Source of the DNA: Methylopila capsulata
GTDB lineage: Bacteria > Pseudomonadota > Alphaproteobacteria > Rhizobiales > Methylopilaceae
Direction of reading: 5' to 3'
NCBI RefSeq assembly: GCF_016907975.1
Contig: NZ_JAFBCY010000001.1
Location: 868,001-932,000 of the forward strand
Length of the DNA stretch: 64,000 bases
The position numbers and the translations under genes are program-made. Position 1 is the first letter of the stretch, and every line of letters begins with the position of its first letter. This document shows, piece by piece, positions 18,018 to 26,252 of this stretch. The notes beneath the pieces were generated by a model that ran no database searches, was not told the DNA's origin, and saw nothing but the letters and a program-made list of their open reading frames with translations.

Positions 18018-18052
18018 TTAGGATTTTGAGTTTGATATAGGATTTTTTTCTT
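18018..18052 (-). promoter_or_regulatory. Tandem TAGGATTTT elements upstream of DUF6456 gene
   Basis: TTAGGATTTT (18018-18027) and ATAGGATTTT (18037-18046) are spaced 19 bases apart, 16 and 35 bases before the ATG. The distal copy extends to a 16-bp exact match with 3303-3318. This looks like a promoter with an operator or a pair of operators. Confidence 0.5.
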
Positions 18053-18110
18053 GTCCAGCGGATGCGTTTCGCCGACCCTGGGTTTCGGACCGGGCATGGG
18101 AGACGAAGCG

Positions 18111-18452
18111 ATGAGCGAAGGCGGCTGGAAAGATGCGGGACGGGGCGTGGATCACGGACGGCGGGCGACGGCGCTGCAGGCGGCGGCGCACAAAGGCCTG
18201 GAGGCCGTCGTCCGCGCCGGCGCCGAAGCCTACGACCGGAGGCGCCATCTGCCGCGGCTGATCCCCTGCGCGCCGGGCGACCTCGAGACGCCGTCGCGCG
18301 AGACCCGACAGGCCATCGTCGACAGGCTCGCCGCGGCGCTGGAGGCGGAGCGCCGCCGGGGCCGCGACCGCTGCTGGACCTACGACCTCAACCGTCACAT
18401 CGCGCTGGCGCAGGCCTATGCGGCCGAGACGTCCGCGGACGGCCTCGCGTGA
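18111..18452 (+). CDS. Conserved hypothetical protein
   Basis: A protein of 113 residues, helical and rich in Arg/Ala. A conserved-looking C-terminal half reads AYDRRRHLPRLIP ... DRLAAALEAERRRGR ... WTYDLNRHIALAQAY. It weakly recalls DUF6477-type proteins, but I would not assign it. The ATG at 18111 is preceded by GGGAGA. It is divergent from the DUF6456 gene. The nearby terminator on the other strand belongs to mucR. Confidence 0.55.
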   Translation: MSEGGWKDAGRGVDHGRRATALQAAAHKGLEAVVRAGAEAYDRRRHLPRLIPCAPGDLETPSRETRQAIVDRLAAALEAERRRGRDRCWTYDLNRHIALAQAYAAETSADGLA

Positions 18453-18460
18453 GATCGCGC

Positions 18461-18494
18461 AAACGAAAACGCCGCCCGGCGGGACCGGGCGGCG
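18461..18494 (-). terminator. Rho-independent terminator of mucR
   Basis: On the minus strand a CGCCGCCCGG / CCGGGCGGCG stem is followed by GTTTTCGTTT. It lies 29 bases past the mucR stop. Confidence 0.75.
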
Positions 18495-18522
18495 TCGGCG
18501 TAAGATCAGTCGAACCTGGGGC

Positions 18523-18939
18523 TTAGCCGCGCTTGCCGCGCTGCTGGCCGAGGCCCATCTTCTTCGCGAGCTCGGAACGCGCCGCGGCGTAGTTCGGCGC
18601 CACCATCGGGTAGTCCGACGGCAGGCCCCACTTCTCGCGATACTCTTCCGGGCTCATGTCGTACTGCGTGCGCAGATGACGCTTCAGCGACTTGAACTTC
18701 TTGCCGTCCTCCAGGCAGATGATGAAATCCGACGTCACGGACTTCTTCACCGGCACGGCCGGCTTGAGCGCCTCGGCGATCGGCTCGGCCACGCCGGTCG
18801 AGATGCGCGCCAGCGCGCCGTGGATCTCGTTGATGAGCACGGGAAGATCGGCCGGAGCGACCGAATTGTTGCTGACGTAAGCCGACACGATTTCAGCGGC
18901 CAGTTCGATGTAGCTGTCAGAGATGACGTCGTCGCTCAT
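18523..18939 (-). CDS. mucR: MucR/Ros family transcriptional regulator
   Basis: A protein of 138 residues. The N-terminal oligomerisation region (IELAAEIVSAYVSNNSV, residues 11-27) and the C-terminal Ros-type zinc-finger region (CLEDGKKFKSLKRHLRTQ, then MSPEEYREKWGLP) are clear. MucR proteins bind A+T-rich DNA and control surface polysaccharide, motility and virulence or symbiosis genes. C75, D78 and H88 fit the metal site, but the expected last histidine is Q92, so metal binding may be weakened. The ATG at 18939 fits family N-termini. Confidence 0.9.
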   Translation of the reverse strand: MSDDVISDSYIELAAEIVSAYVSNNSVAPADLPVLINEIHGALARISTGVAEPIAEALKPAVPVKKSVTSDFIICLEDGKKFKSLKRHLRTQYDMSPEEYREKWGLPSDYPMVAPNYAAARSELAKKMGLGQQRGKRG

Positions 18940-19294
18940 GTAATCCCGCATCCATGCGTTTTGCGCGGGCCTTGAGAGGCGCACCGGCCAGTCGCCGCGC
19001 TTTTGATGACGTGCTTGCTTCCGTTGGCGAACGCTTCGACTCAGGCGCTGATCGGACCGTCCCCGCAAGACTTCTCGCTAGATAGACAATCTGCGGCTAA
19101 CAGGCAAGTTCTCTCGCGCCAATCGGCATGTTTTGTTTGTGAACGCTTATGATGACTGCGGCTCGTCATGTCGCCGCTGCCAACATTACGCCGCATTTCA
19201 ATACGTCGCGCGCTTCTCCTTGCCGCTCTTGCCGGCTGCCGCTAGCGTGCGCCGCCCGCCTTCCGGGCGTTCCTGGCTTTGAGAGGCAGTCGCC
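18940..19294. other. Divergent intergenic region between mucR and ptrB
   Basis: About 355 bases without a supported gene. The part from 19080 to 19150 is A+T-richer (CATGTTTTGTTTGTGAACG), as expected for a MucR autoregulatory target, but no defined site can be drawn. It holds the promoters of both genes. Confidence 0.35.
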
Positions 19295-21439
19295 ATGACC
19301 TCCGTCGAAGGGCTCACGCCGCCGCGCGCGGAGCGTCGCCCGACCTCCCGCGCGTTCCACGGCCTCGCGCTGGACGACCCCTACGCCTGGCTGCGCGCGG
19401 ACAACTGGCAGGAGGTCATGCGCCGGCCGGAGACGCTGCCGGCGGACATCCGCGCCTATCTCGAGGCGGAGAACGCCTACGCCAAGGCGCTGCTCGGGCC
19501 GCTCGACCCGCTGAAGGAGGCGCTGGTCGCCGAGATGCGCGGCCGAATCAAGGAAGACGATTCGTCCGTTCCCGTGCGCGACGGCCCGTTCGACTACGCG
19601 GTGCGCTACCGGACCGGCGGCCAGCATCCGCTGATCGTGCGGACCCCCGCGGGCGGGAACGACGCCGAGGCGATCCTGCTCGACGGCGACGCCCTCGCGG
19701 AGGGCCGCGCCTTCTTCCAGTTCGGAAGCTGGAGCGCCTCGCCCGATCACGCCCTGCTCGCCTGGAGCGCCGACGACGCGGGCTCCGAGTTCCTGACCAT
19801 CCGCGTGCGCGACCTCGCGACGGGCCAGGACCTCGCCGACGTCGTCCCTGACGCCACCGGGGCGGCGGTGTGGTCGGCGGACGGCGCCGGGTTCTGGTAC
19901 GTCCGGCTGGACGCGCAGCACCGCGCGCTCGAGGTCTGGCGCCACCGGCTCGGGACCGAGGTCGCGGCCGACGAGCTCGTCTTCCGCGAGCCGGAGCCGG
20001 GCTGGTTCGTCGGCGTCGAGGAGACGCGGTCCGGCGCCTTCTGCGTCGTCACGATCTCCGACCACGACACCACCGAAGCCCATCTCATCGACCGCGCGTC
20101 GCTCGACAACGCCCCGCGCCTGGTTCTGAAGCGCGAGACCGGCGTGCGCTACGAGCTCGACCATCACCCCGACCTCGACGGGAAGTCCGCGCTGATCCTC
20201 CGGACCAACGCGGACGGCGCCGTCGACTTCAAGCTCTCGGTGCTGCCGGCGGTCGCGCCGGAGGCGGCTCCGGCCGTCGACCTCGTGCCGCACCGGCCGG
20301 GCGTCTACGTGCTCGACCACGCCGTGACCGCGCGGCATCTCGTGCGGCTGGAGCGCGAGGACGGCCTGCCCCGGATCGTCGTGCGCGCGCTGACGGACGG
20401 GGAGGAGCACGCCATCGCCTTCGACGAGGAGGCCTATTCGCTCGGCGTCGCCGCCGGCCCGACCTTCGACGTCGACCTCACCCGGTTCTCCTATTCGTCG
20501 CCCGCGACTCCGGCGGAGACCTGGGACTACGACATGGCGACCCGCGAACGCACCCTGCGCAAGCGGCAGGAGGTGCCCTCCGGCCACGATCCGGACGCCT
20601 ACGTCGTCCGGCGCATCCTGGCGCCGGCGCCGGACGGCGAGCTGGTTCCGGTCACGGTGGCGCACCGCAAGGGCCTCGCGCTCGACGGCTCCGCGCCATG
20701 CCTGCTCTACGGCTACGGCGCCTACGGCATCTCGATCCCCGCGTCGTTTTCGGGCGGGCGGCTGTCGCTGGTGGACCGCGGCTTCGTCTACGCCATCGCC
20801 CACATCCGCGGCGGCACGGAGAAGGGCTGGGGCTGGTACCTCGACGGCAAGCTCGCGAAGAAGACCAACACCTTCACCGACTTCATCGCCGCCGGCGAGG
20901 CGCTGGTCGCGCAGGGCTTCACCGCCAAAGCCCGCATTGTCGCCCACGGCGGCTCGGCCGGCGGCATGCTGATGGGCGCGGTCGCAAATCTCCGACCGGA
21001 CCTGTTCGCGGCCGTGATGGCGGAGGTCGCCTTCGTCGACGTGCTGACGACGATGCTGGACGACACGCTGCCTCTCACGCCGCCGGAATGGCCGGAATGG
21101 GGCGACCCGATCCGCGACAGGGAGGCCTTCGAACGGATCATGAGCTACAGCCCGGTCGACAACGTCGCGCCGCGCCCATACCCCGCCGTCCTCGCGCTCG
21201 CGGGCCTCACCGATCCGCGCGTCACCTACTGGGAGCCCGCGAAATGGATCGCCCGTCTGCGGGAGGCGACCACCTCGCGCCGGCCGATCGCGCTCCGCAC
21301 CAACATGGACGCGGGCCACGGGGGCGCGTCCGGCCGCTTCGACCGGCTGGAGGAGGTGGCGCTGGCCTACGCCTTCGCGCTCGCCGCCGTCGGTCATCCC
21401 GACGCCGGGGTCGTCGCGGACCGCTTCCCGACCGACTGA
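19295..21439 (+). CDS. ptrB: S9 family oligopeptidase (oligopeptidase B type)
   Basis: A protein of 714 residues without a signal peptide. The N-terminal DPYAWLRADNW segment and beta-propeller region (about 80-430) cover an alpha/beta-hydrolase domain. The catalytic triad is visible as S554 in HGGSAGG, D640 in GLTDPRV and H675 in AGHGG. Oligopeptidase B cleaves short peptides after basic residues in the cytoplasm; specificity is inferred from family. TGAGAGG lies upstream of the ATG. Confidence 0.9.
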   Translation: MTSVEGLTPPRAERRPTSRAFHGLALDDPYAWLRADNWQEVMRRPETLPADIRAYLEAENAYAKALLGPLDPLKEALVAEMRGRIKEDDSSVPVRDGPFDYAVRYRTGGQHPLIVRTPAGGNDAEAILLDGDALAEGRAFFQFGSWSASPDHALLAWSADDAGSEFLTIRVRDLATGQDLADVVPDATGAAVWSADGAGFWYVRLDAQHRALEVWRHRLGTEVAADELVFREPEPGWFVGVEETRSGAFCVVTISDHDTTEAHLIDRASLDNAPRLVLKRETGVRYELDHHPDLDGKSALILRTNADGAVDFKLSVLPAVAPEAAPAVDLVPHRPGVYVLDHAVTARHLVRLEREDGLPRIVVRALTDGEEHAIAFDEEAYSLGVAAGPTFDVDLTRFSYSSPATPAETWDYDMATRERTLRKRQEVPSGHDPDAYVVRRILAPAPDGELVPVTVAHRKGLALDGSAPCLLYGYGAYGISIPASFSGGRLSLVDRGFVYAIAHIRGGTEKGWGWYLDGKLAKKTNTFTDFIAAGEALVAQGFTAKARIVAHGGSAGGMLMGAVANLRPDLFAAVMAEVAFVDVLTTMLDDTLPLTPPEWPEWGDPIRDREAFERIMSYSPVDNVAPRPYPAVLALAGLTDPRVTYWEPAKWIARLREATTSRRPIALRTNMDAGHGGASGRFDRLEEVALAYAFALAAVGHPDAGVVADRFPTD

Positions 21440-21448
21440 GGGCGGCTG

Positions 21449-22180
21449 TCAGCCTGCCTGGCGCTTCAGGCGGCTGGACAGCGTGAAGCGGCCGGCCGGG
21501 TGAAGGGTCGAGGAGATCTCGAACACCGCCCTAGCCGCGTCCGCGTAGCGGCGGATGATCCGCAGCGCCGGCGCGCCGGGCTCTGCCCCAAGCGCCCTGG
21601 CGACGGCCTCCGGCAGCGTCGCGGCCTGGACGTCCTGCTGGATCTCGGCCACGCGTCGCCCGTAGCGTTCCTCGACAAGATGGCTGATCAGGACGCCCGG
21701 CGAGGCGCGGACGGCCTCGCCCAGATCCGCGTAGGACGCGTCGACATAGACGTCCGTCCAGCCGACCGGATCGGGCTTCGCCGCGTCGCCCCACCTGAGG
21801 CTCGAGATCCGCAGCCAGCGGCGTCCGACCTCGCAGCCGAGCTCGTCGGCCAGCGCGCGGTCCGCGACCACCTCCGCGATGTCCTGCACGTCGCGCCGAT
21901 GCGCCTCGCCGAACTGCACGAGGTCTTCGACCGAGGTCAGCGACTGCCGGAACCGGTCCGGCGGCCGGGCGGCTTCGACGCGCGTGCCGACCTTCTTGCG
22001 TCGCGACACCAGCCCGAGCCCCTGCAGCGCATCGAGCGCCGAGCGCACCGTGTGCCGGCTTGCGCCGTAGCGCGCGCTGAGCTCGAGCTCCGTGGGCAGC
22101 AGCGAGCCCACGGCGAACCGCCCGGCGGCGATCTGCTGCGTCAGGTCGTCGGCGATCTCGGCGTATCGGGTCCCGCTCAT
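21449..22180 (-). CDS. GntR family regulator with UTRA domain (HutC subfamily)
   Basis: A protein of 243 residues. The N-terminal winged helix-turn-helix (about 5-72; GSLLPTELELSARYGASRHTVRSALDAL) is followed by a UTRA-type ligand domain (about 95-240). It is divergent from the lyase and periplasmic binding protein genes, and two copies of a TGTCCGGACA palindrome lie in the shared promoter region. It very probably represses them and itself, with a small carboxylate as inducer by inference. The ATG at 22180 is chosen because the GntR domain begins there. Confidence 0.9.
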   Translation of the reverse strand: MSGTRYAEIADDLTQQIAAGRFAVGSLLPTELELSARYGASRHTVRSALDALQGLGLVSRRKKVGTRVEAARPPDRFRQSLTSVEDLVQFGEAHRRDVQDIAEVVADRALADELGCEVGRRWLRISSLRWGDAAKPDPVGWTDVYVDASYADLGEAVRASPGVLISHLVEERYGRRVAEIQQDVQAATLPEAVARALGAEPGAPALRIIRRYADAARAVFEISSTLHPAGRFTLSSRLKRQAG

Positions 22181-22225
22181 CCTCGGTTCTTGCCACGCGG
22201 GCCGCGACCGACGCCACCCGCTTAT

Positions 22226-22264
22226 TATGTCCGGACATATTGACGGCATATTTGTCCGGACATA
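22226..22264. promoter_or_regulatory. Twin GntR operator palindromes
   Basis: TATGTCCGGACATA at 22226-22239 is a perfect 14-bp palindrome, and TTTGTCCGGACATA at 22251-22264 repeats it with one change. Their centres are 25 bases apart. They lie 46 bases from the GntR start and 36 bases from the lyase start, as expected for an operator controlling both. Confidence 0.8.
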
Positions 22265-22299
22265 TCAATGGCGACGATTTGCAGATCTGGAGTGCGCCC

Positions 22300-23694
22300 G
22301 TGTCCGTCTCGCCTCGCCCCTCAGCCACCACGGCGATCGACTCCATCCTGTTCCGCGACGCCTTCGGCACGCCGCGCATGCGCGGCGTGTTTTCGGACCA
22401 CGCCCTGATCGGCCGCTACGTCGAGGTCGAGGTGGCGCTGGCCAAGGCGGAAGCGCGCTGCGGGGTGATCCCGGCGGACGCCGCCGCCGAAATCGCGGCC
22501 CGCTGCAGCGCCGAGGCGCTCGACCTCGACCTGCTGCGCGAAGAAACCGACATCGTCGGCTACCCGATCCTGCCGCTGGTGCATCAGCTGGTGAAGCAGT
22601 GCGGCGACGCCGGGCGCTATGTGCACTGGGGCGCGACCACCCAGGACATCATGGACACCGCCGTCGTGCTGCAGGTGCGCGAGGGGCTAAAGATCGTCGC
22701 CGAGGACGTCGCGGAGCTGCGGGCCATCCTCGCCGACCTCGCCCGCAAGCACCGCGACACGCCGATGGCGGGCCGCACCCACCTCCAGCAGGCCCTCCCC
22801 GTCACCTTCGGCTACAAGGCGGCGATCTGGCTCGCCATGTTCGATCGGCACGCCGAGCGCCTCGAACAGCTGAAGCCGCGCGTGCTCGTCGGGCAGTTCG
22901 CGGGCGCCGCCGGCACGCTGGCTTCGCTCGGGACCAAGGGTCTCGAGGTGCAGGAGGCGCTCTGCGCGGAGCTTGGCCTCGACGTTCCCGCCTCGACCTG
23001 GCACGTGGCGCGCGACGGGCTGGCGGAGACGCTGAACCTTTTGGCCCTCATCACCGGCTCGCTCGGCAAGATCGCGCTCGACGTCATGATCATGGCCTCG
23101 ACCGAGTTCGCCGAGCTCTACGAACCCTTTGTCACCGGGCGCGGCGCCTCCTCGACGATGCCGCAGAAGCGCAACCCGATCTCCTCCGAGCTGATGCTCG
23201 CGGCCTCGAAGGCCGTGCGGCAGCACGCCGGCCTGATGCTGGACGCCATGGTGCAGGATTTCGAGCGCGCCACCGGCCCGTGGCACGCCGAATGGATCGC
23301 GTTGCCGGAGAGCTTCGTGCTGACGGCGGGGGCCCTCAACCAGGCGAAGTTCGCGCTGGGCGGCCTGATCGTCGACGACGCGCAGATGCGCAAGAACCTC
23401 GGGATCAGCCGCGGCCTGATCGTCGCCGAAGCCGCCATGATGGCGCTTGCCCCGCACATTGGCCGCCAGCAGGCGCACGACGTCGTCTACGCCGCCTGCC
23501 GCGCCGTGAACGAAGGCGGGGGAACGCTCGCCGAGGCGCTCGCCCGGGAGGACGAGGTCACCCGCCATTTCGACCGCCCCGCGATCGATCGGCTGACGGA
23601 CCCGGCCAACTATCTCGGCCTAGCGCCGCAGATGGTCGACCGCGCGCTGGAGCGCTCGGGCCGCGTCGGCCCTCGCCTTGAGACCGCTCGATAA
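22300..23694 (+). CDS. Class-II fumarase/aspartase superfamily lyase
   Basis: A protein of 464 residues. Superfamily motifs are visible: HWGATTQDIMDTA, GRTHLQQALPVTFG and the signature GASSTMPQKRNPISSE. It most resembles 3-carboxymuconate cycloisomerase and adenylosuccinate-lyase-like enzymes. A catabolic role is inferred, because it sits in a GntR-controlled unit with a carboxylate-type binding protein rather than with purine genes. The GTG at 22300, with CTGGAG upstream, is preferred over a TTG at 22240 that would overlap the operators. Confidence 0.8.
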   Translation: MSVSPRPSATTAIDSILFRDAFGTPRMRGVFSDHALIGRYVEVEVALAKAEARCGVIPADAAAEIAARCSAEALDLDLLREETDIVGYPILPLVHQLVKQCGDAGRYVHWGATTQDIMDTAVVLQVREGLKIVAEDVAELRAILADLARKHRDTPMAGRTHLQQALPVTFGYKAAIWLAMFDRHAERLEQLKPRVLVGQFAGAAGTLASLGTKGLEVQEALCAELGLDVPASTWHVARDGLAETLNLLALITGSLGKIALDVMIMASTEFAELYEPFVTGRGASSTMPQKRNPISSELMLAASKAVRQHAGLMLDAMVQDFERATGPWHAEWIALPESFVLTAGALNQAKFALGGLIVDDAQMRKNLGISRGLIVAEAAMMALAPHIGRQQAHDVVYAACRAVNEGGGTLAEALAREDEVTRHFDRPAIDRLTDPANYLGLAPQMVDRALERSGRVGPRLETAR

Positions 23695-23719
23695 TCAACA
23701 AAAAGCTGGAGGACGCCCG

Positions 23720-24688
23720 ATGATACGCCGCACGCTGACCGCTCTCGCCCTCGCCTGCCTCGCCACCGGCGCGGCCGCGGAAGACTACCCCAACCGCTTC
23801 GTCACCCTGGTCATGCCCTACTCGGCCGGCGGCCCCGGCGACACGCTGGCGCGCATCGTCGGCCAGGGCATGGGCAAGGTGCTCGGCAAGCCGGTCGTGA
23901 TCGAGAACACCGCCGGCGCGGGCGGCACCATCGGCTCCGCGCGCGTCGCGGGCTCGGACCCCGACGGCTACACGCTGCTGATGAACCACGTCAGCCACGC
24001 CACCAACCCGTCCCTTTACCGCAAGCTCCGCTACGACACCGAGACGGATTTCCAGCCGATCGGCGTGGTGGCGGACCTGCCGATGGCGTTCGTGGCCAAG
24101 AAGGACTTCCCGGCGAAGGACTTCGGCGAGTTCGTGGCCTACGTCAAAGCTCACAAGGAGGACGTCACCTACGGCCACGCCGGCATCGGCTCGGCCTCGC
24201 ATCTGTGCGGACTGATGTTCTTCAGCGCGATCCAGACCAAGGTGACGACCGTGCCCTACAAGGGCTCGGGACCGGCGATGAACGATCTGATCGGCGGCCA
24301 GTTCGACTTCATCTGCGACCAGACCATCAACGTCGTCTCGCCGATCAAGTCCGGCTCGATCAAGCCCTACGCCGTGACGAGCCCGGAGCGGGCCGCGATC
24401 CTGCCCGACCTGCCGACGGCCGAAGAGGCGGGCCTGAAGGGGTTCCAGCTCAGCATCTGGTACGGGATGTTCGCGCCCAAGGGCACGCCGAAGCCGGTGG
24501 TCGACAAGCTGGTCGCCGCGCTGAACGCCGCCCTCAAGGACCCGGAGGTGACGTCGAAGCTCGCGGGCCTGGGCGCCGTCCCTGCCGCGCCCGAACGCGC
24601 CAATCCGGACGCGCTGCGCGCCCATGTGACCGCGGAGATCAACCGCTGGAGCCCCGTCATCAAGGCGGCGGGCGTCTACGCCGAATGA
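23720..24688 (+). CDS. Tripartite tricarboxylate transporter substrate-binding protein (Bug family)
   Basis: A protein of 322 residues with a signal peptide (1-21) and Bug/TctC motifs: YPNRFVTLVMPYSAGGPGDTLAR, then GSARVAGSDPDGYTLL and VPYKGSGPAMNDLIGGQ. Bug proteins bind organic acids in the periplasm and deliver them to TctAB-type permeases or to sensors. No permease gene is present here. GGAGG precedes the ATG, and the gene starts 25 bases after the lyase stop, so the two form an operon with a terminator after it. Confidence 0.92.
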   Translation: MIRRTLTALALACLATGAAAEDYPNRFVTLVMPYSAGGPGDTLARIVGQGMGKVLGKPVVIENTAGAGGTIGSARVAGSDPDGYTLLMNHVSHATNPSLYRKLRYDTETDFQPIGVVADLPMAFVAKKDFPAKDFGEFVAYVKAHKEDVTYGHAGIGSASHLCGLMFFSAIQTKVTTVPYKGSGPAMNDLIGGQFDFICDQTINVVSPIKSGSIKPYAVTSPERAAILPDLPTAEEAGLKGFQLSIWYGMFAPKGTPKPVVDKLVAALNAALKDPEVTSKLAGLGAVPAAPERANPDALRAHVTAEINRWSPVIKAAGVYAE

Positions 24689-24716
24689 CGACGGCGAACT
24701 GACCGAAGCGGAAGGC

Positions 24717-24757
24717 CCGAAGGGACGGCGTCACCACGCTCGTCCCTTCGGCGTTTT
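24717..24757 (+). terminator. Rho-independent terminator
   Basis: Stem CCGAAGGGACG / CGTCCCTTCGG with a 13-nt loop, then CGTTTT. It lies 29 bases after the binding-protein stop. Confidence 0.85.
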
Positions 24758-24761
24758 GGCC

Positions 24762-26030
24762 TCACGTGGCGCGGTCGCCGCGCAGCGACCGCGCCGTATC
24801 GCGCGGGCCACCCTCGAGCGCGGCGAGCGCCGCCTCGAATGGGTCTTCGGGTTCCGGCGCTGGCGGGGTCTCGGCGGCGGCCTCAGGCGTCTCGCCGGCC
24901 TCGCTCTCGATCTTCGGTTCCGGTAGCGGGTCGGTCTCAGCGGCCTCTGCGGCGGCAGGCTCCACGGGCTCGGAGACGTCCTCGTTGGCGACAGGGTCCG
25001 TCACATCGACGTCCCTCGCGCCATCGAGCTCGTCGTCGAGGCGACCCCGCGCGGCCAGGATGGTGGTGCGCAGATCTTCGATCGAGGCGAAGCGGCGGGC
25101 GCCGTGGTCCGTCTGGGCCTCGATCGAGCCGTCCTCGAAGAAGCGGTACATGACGCCGTTGTGCTCGCCCTCCCGGACGACGACCTCCGAGGGATCATAT
25201 GCCGCCGGCTCAGCCTCCTCGGGCGCCGGGGGCGCGGGCTCGTCGACAACGTCTTCCGCAAAAGAATGGGGCTCCGGCGACGGCTCGAACGCCTCCGCCG
25301 TGTCGACCACGGCCACGGCGGCGGCCGCCACGGCGATCGGCGCGACCGGCGCGCCCAGATCGGGCGCCGAGGACGAGGCTCCGCCGTCCTCGACCGTCTT
25401 GGCCTCGCGCCGGGCGCGGGCCCGGGCCAGCCACTCCGGAACGCGCGCCTCCTTCTTGACCGGCTCCGGCGCCTGTTCGGCGATCGGCGCCGACTGGGGT
25501 TCGGGTTCGGGCGCCGCGGCGAGGTCCGACCCAGCCGGCTCGAGGACCTCTGCGGGCGGCTCGTTCCGCTCGGGCGCCGGCGCCGTGGGCTCCTCGTCCC
25601 ACGCGGTCCGGGAAAGGCCGCCGCCAAGGATCGGCGCCACCACGACCGGCGGCGCAACTTCGGGGGACCGGGCGGCGGGCGTCTTCTCCAGCGTCGGTTC
25701 GCGCCGCGGCTTCTGAGCCTTCACCACAGGGCGCGAGGGCGGCGGCGTGAACGGGCGCGGTTCGGGAGCGCGCGGCGCGTCCGCCGGCGGCTCCTCATGG
25801 TGCGCCGCGGCCTGCACGACGCCCGGAAGGGCGCGCAGCTGGGCCGTCGTGGAGACCGCCCGCGTCAGCCGTTCGAGAGCGGCCACGACCGCCCCGAGGC
25901 CCAGCGCGAACACGCCGGAACCCGCAAGGCCGGCGGCGATGTCGAGGGTCGCCACCATGCCGCCGGTCAGCATGAGGAAGGCGCTCCACACCAGCAGAGC
26001 GGCTCCGAAAACATAGAGAACGACGGACAT
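24762..26030 (-). CDS. Membrane-anchored acidic Pro/Ala-rich protein of unknown function
   Basis: A protein of 422 residues. Two hydrophobic helices lie at about 3-25 and 30-52. Then follows a long disordered region rich in Pro, Ala and Glu with a basic patch (KAQKPRREP). A short ordered motif near residues 290-330 reads MYRFFEDGSIEAQ ... GARRFASIEDLRTTI, a pattern I recall from Hyphomicrobiales hypothetical proteins. The tail is acidic. GGAGG precedes the ATG. It is divergent from sodB, with a long perfect inverted repeat between them. Confidence 0.7.
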   Translation of the reverse strand: MSVVLYVFGAALLVWSAFLMLTGGMVATLDIAAGLAGSGVFALGLGAVVAALERLTRAVSTTAQLRALPGVVQAAAHHEEPPADAPRAPEPRPFTPPPSRPVVKAQKPRREPTLEKTPAARSPEVAPPVVVAPILGGGLSRTAWDEEPTAPAPERNEPPAEVLEPAGSDLAAAPEPEPQSAPIAEQAPEPVKKEARVPEWLARARARREAKTVEDGGASSSAPDLGAPVAPIAVAAAAVAVVDTAEAFEPSPEPHSFAEDVVDEPAPPAPEEAEPAAYDPSEVVVREGEHNGVMYRFFEDGSIEAQTDHGARRFASIEDLRTTILAARGRLDDELDGARDVDVTDPVANEDVSEPVEPAAAEAAETDPLPEPKIESEAGETPEAAAETPPAPEPEDPFEAALAALEGGPRDTARSLRGDRAT

Positions 26031-26090
26031 GCGCGGGACCTCCGTCCTCCGATTGATTCTCTCGCGACTCTCAGGCCGCCATGGTTATCG

Positions 26091-26127
26091 CGAGGTAAAA
26101 TGCAGGACCTAACCGCATTTTACATCG
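26091..26127. promoter_or_regulatory. Long inverted repeat between the acidic-protein gene and sodB
   Basis: GTAAAATGC (26095-26103) and GCATTTTAC (26115-26123) are perfect inverted copies 11 bases apart. The match extends outward by CGA/TCG with one mismatch, giving 12 of 13 paired positions. It lies 60 bases from the minus-strand start and about 125 bases before sodB. It looks like a dimeric regulator's operator; the regulator is unknown. Confidence 0.65.
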
Positions 26128-26252
26128 GAAATCGGCGTTCCACGTTGCCGGCGCCGGAGCCGCCGCCTATGTACCGCCGGCACGCTCCCGCGAACGCCGT
26201 CGTCGCGGCCGGACGCGAGAGCCCAGAGACCTTTCATCCTGGAGATTGCTCG

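Noticed and set aside
19166-21397. Minus-strand open frame of 743 codons
   Set aside because: Shadow of oligopeptidase B; composition is Arg/Gly/Val-biased without domains.
22240-22299. Earlier TTG start for the lyase
   Set aside because: It would place the second GntR operator inside the coding region and add 20 residues without family match; the GTG at 22300 has a ribosome site.
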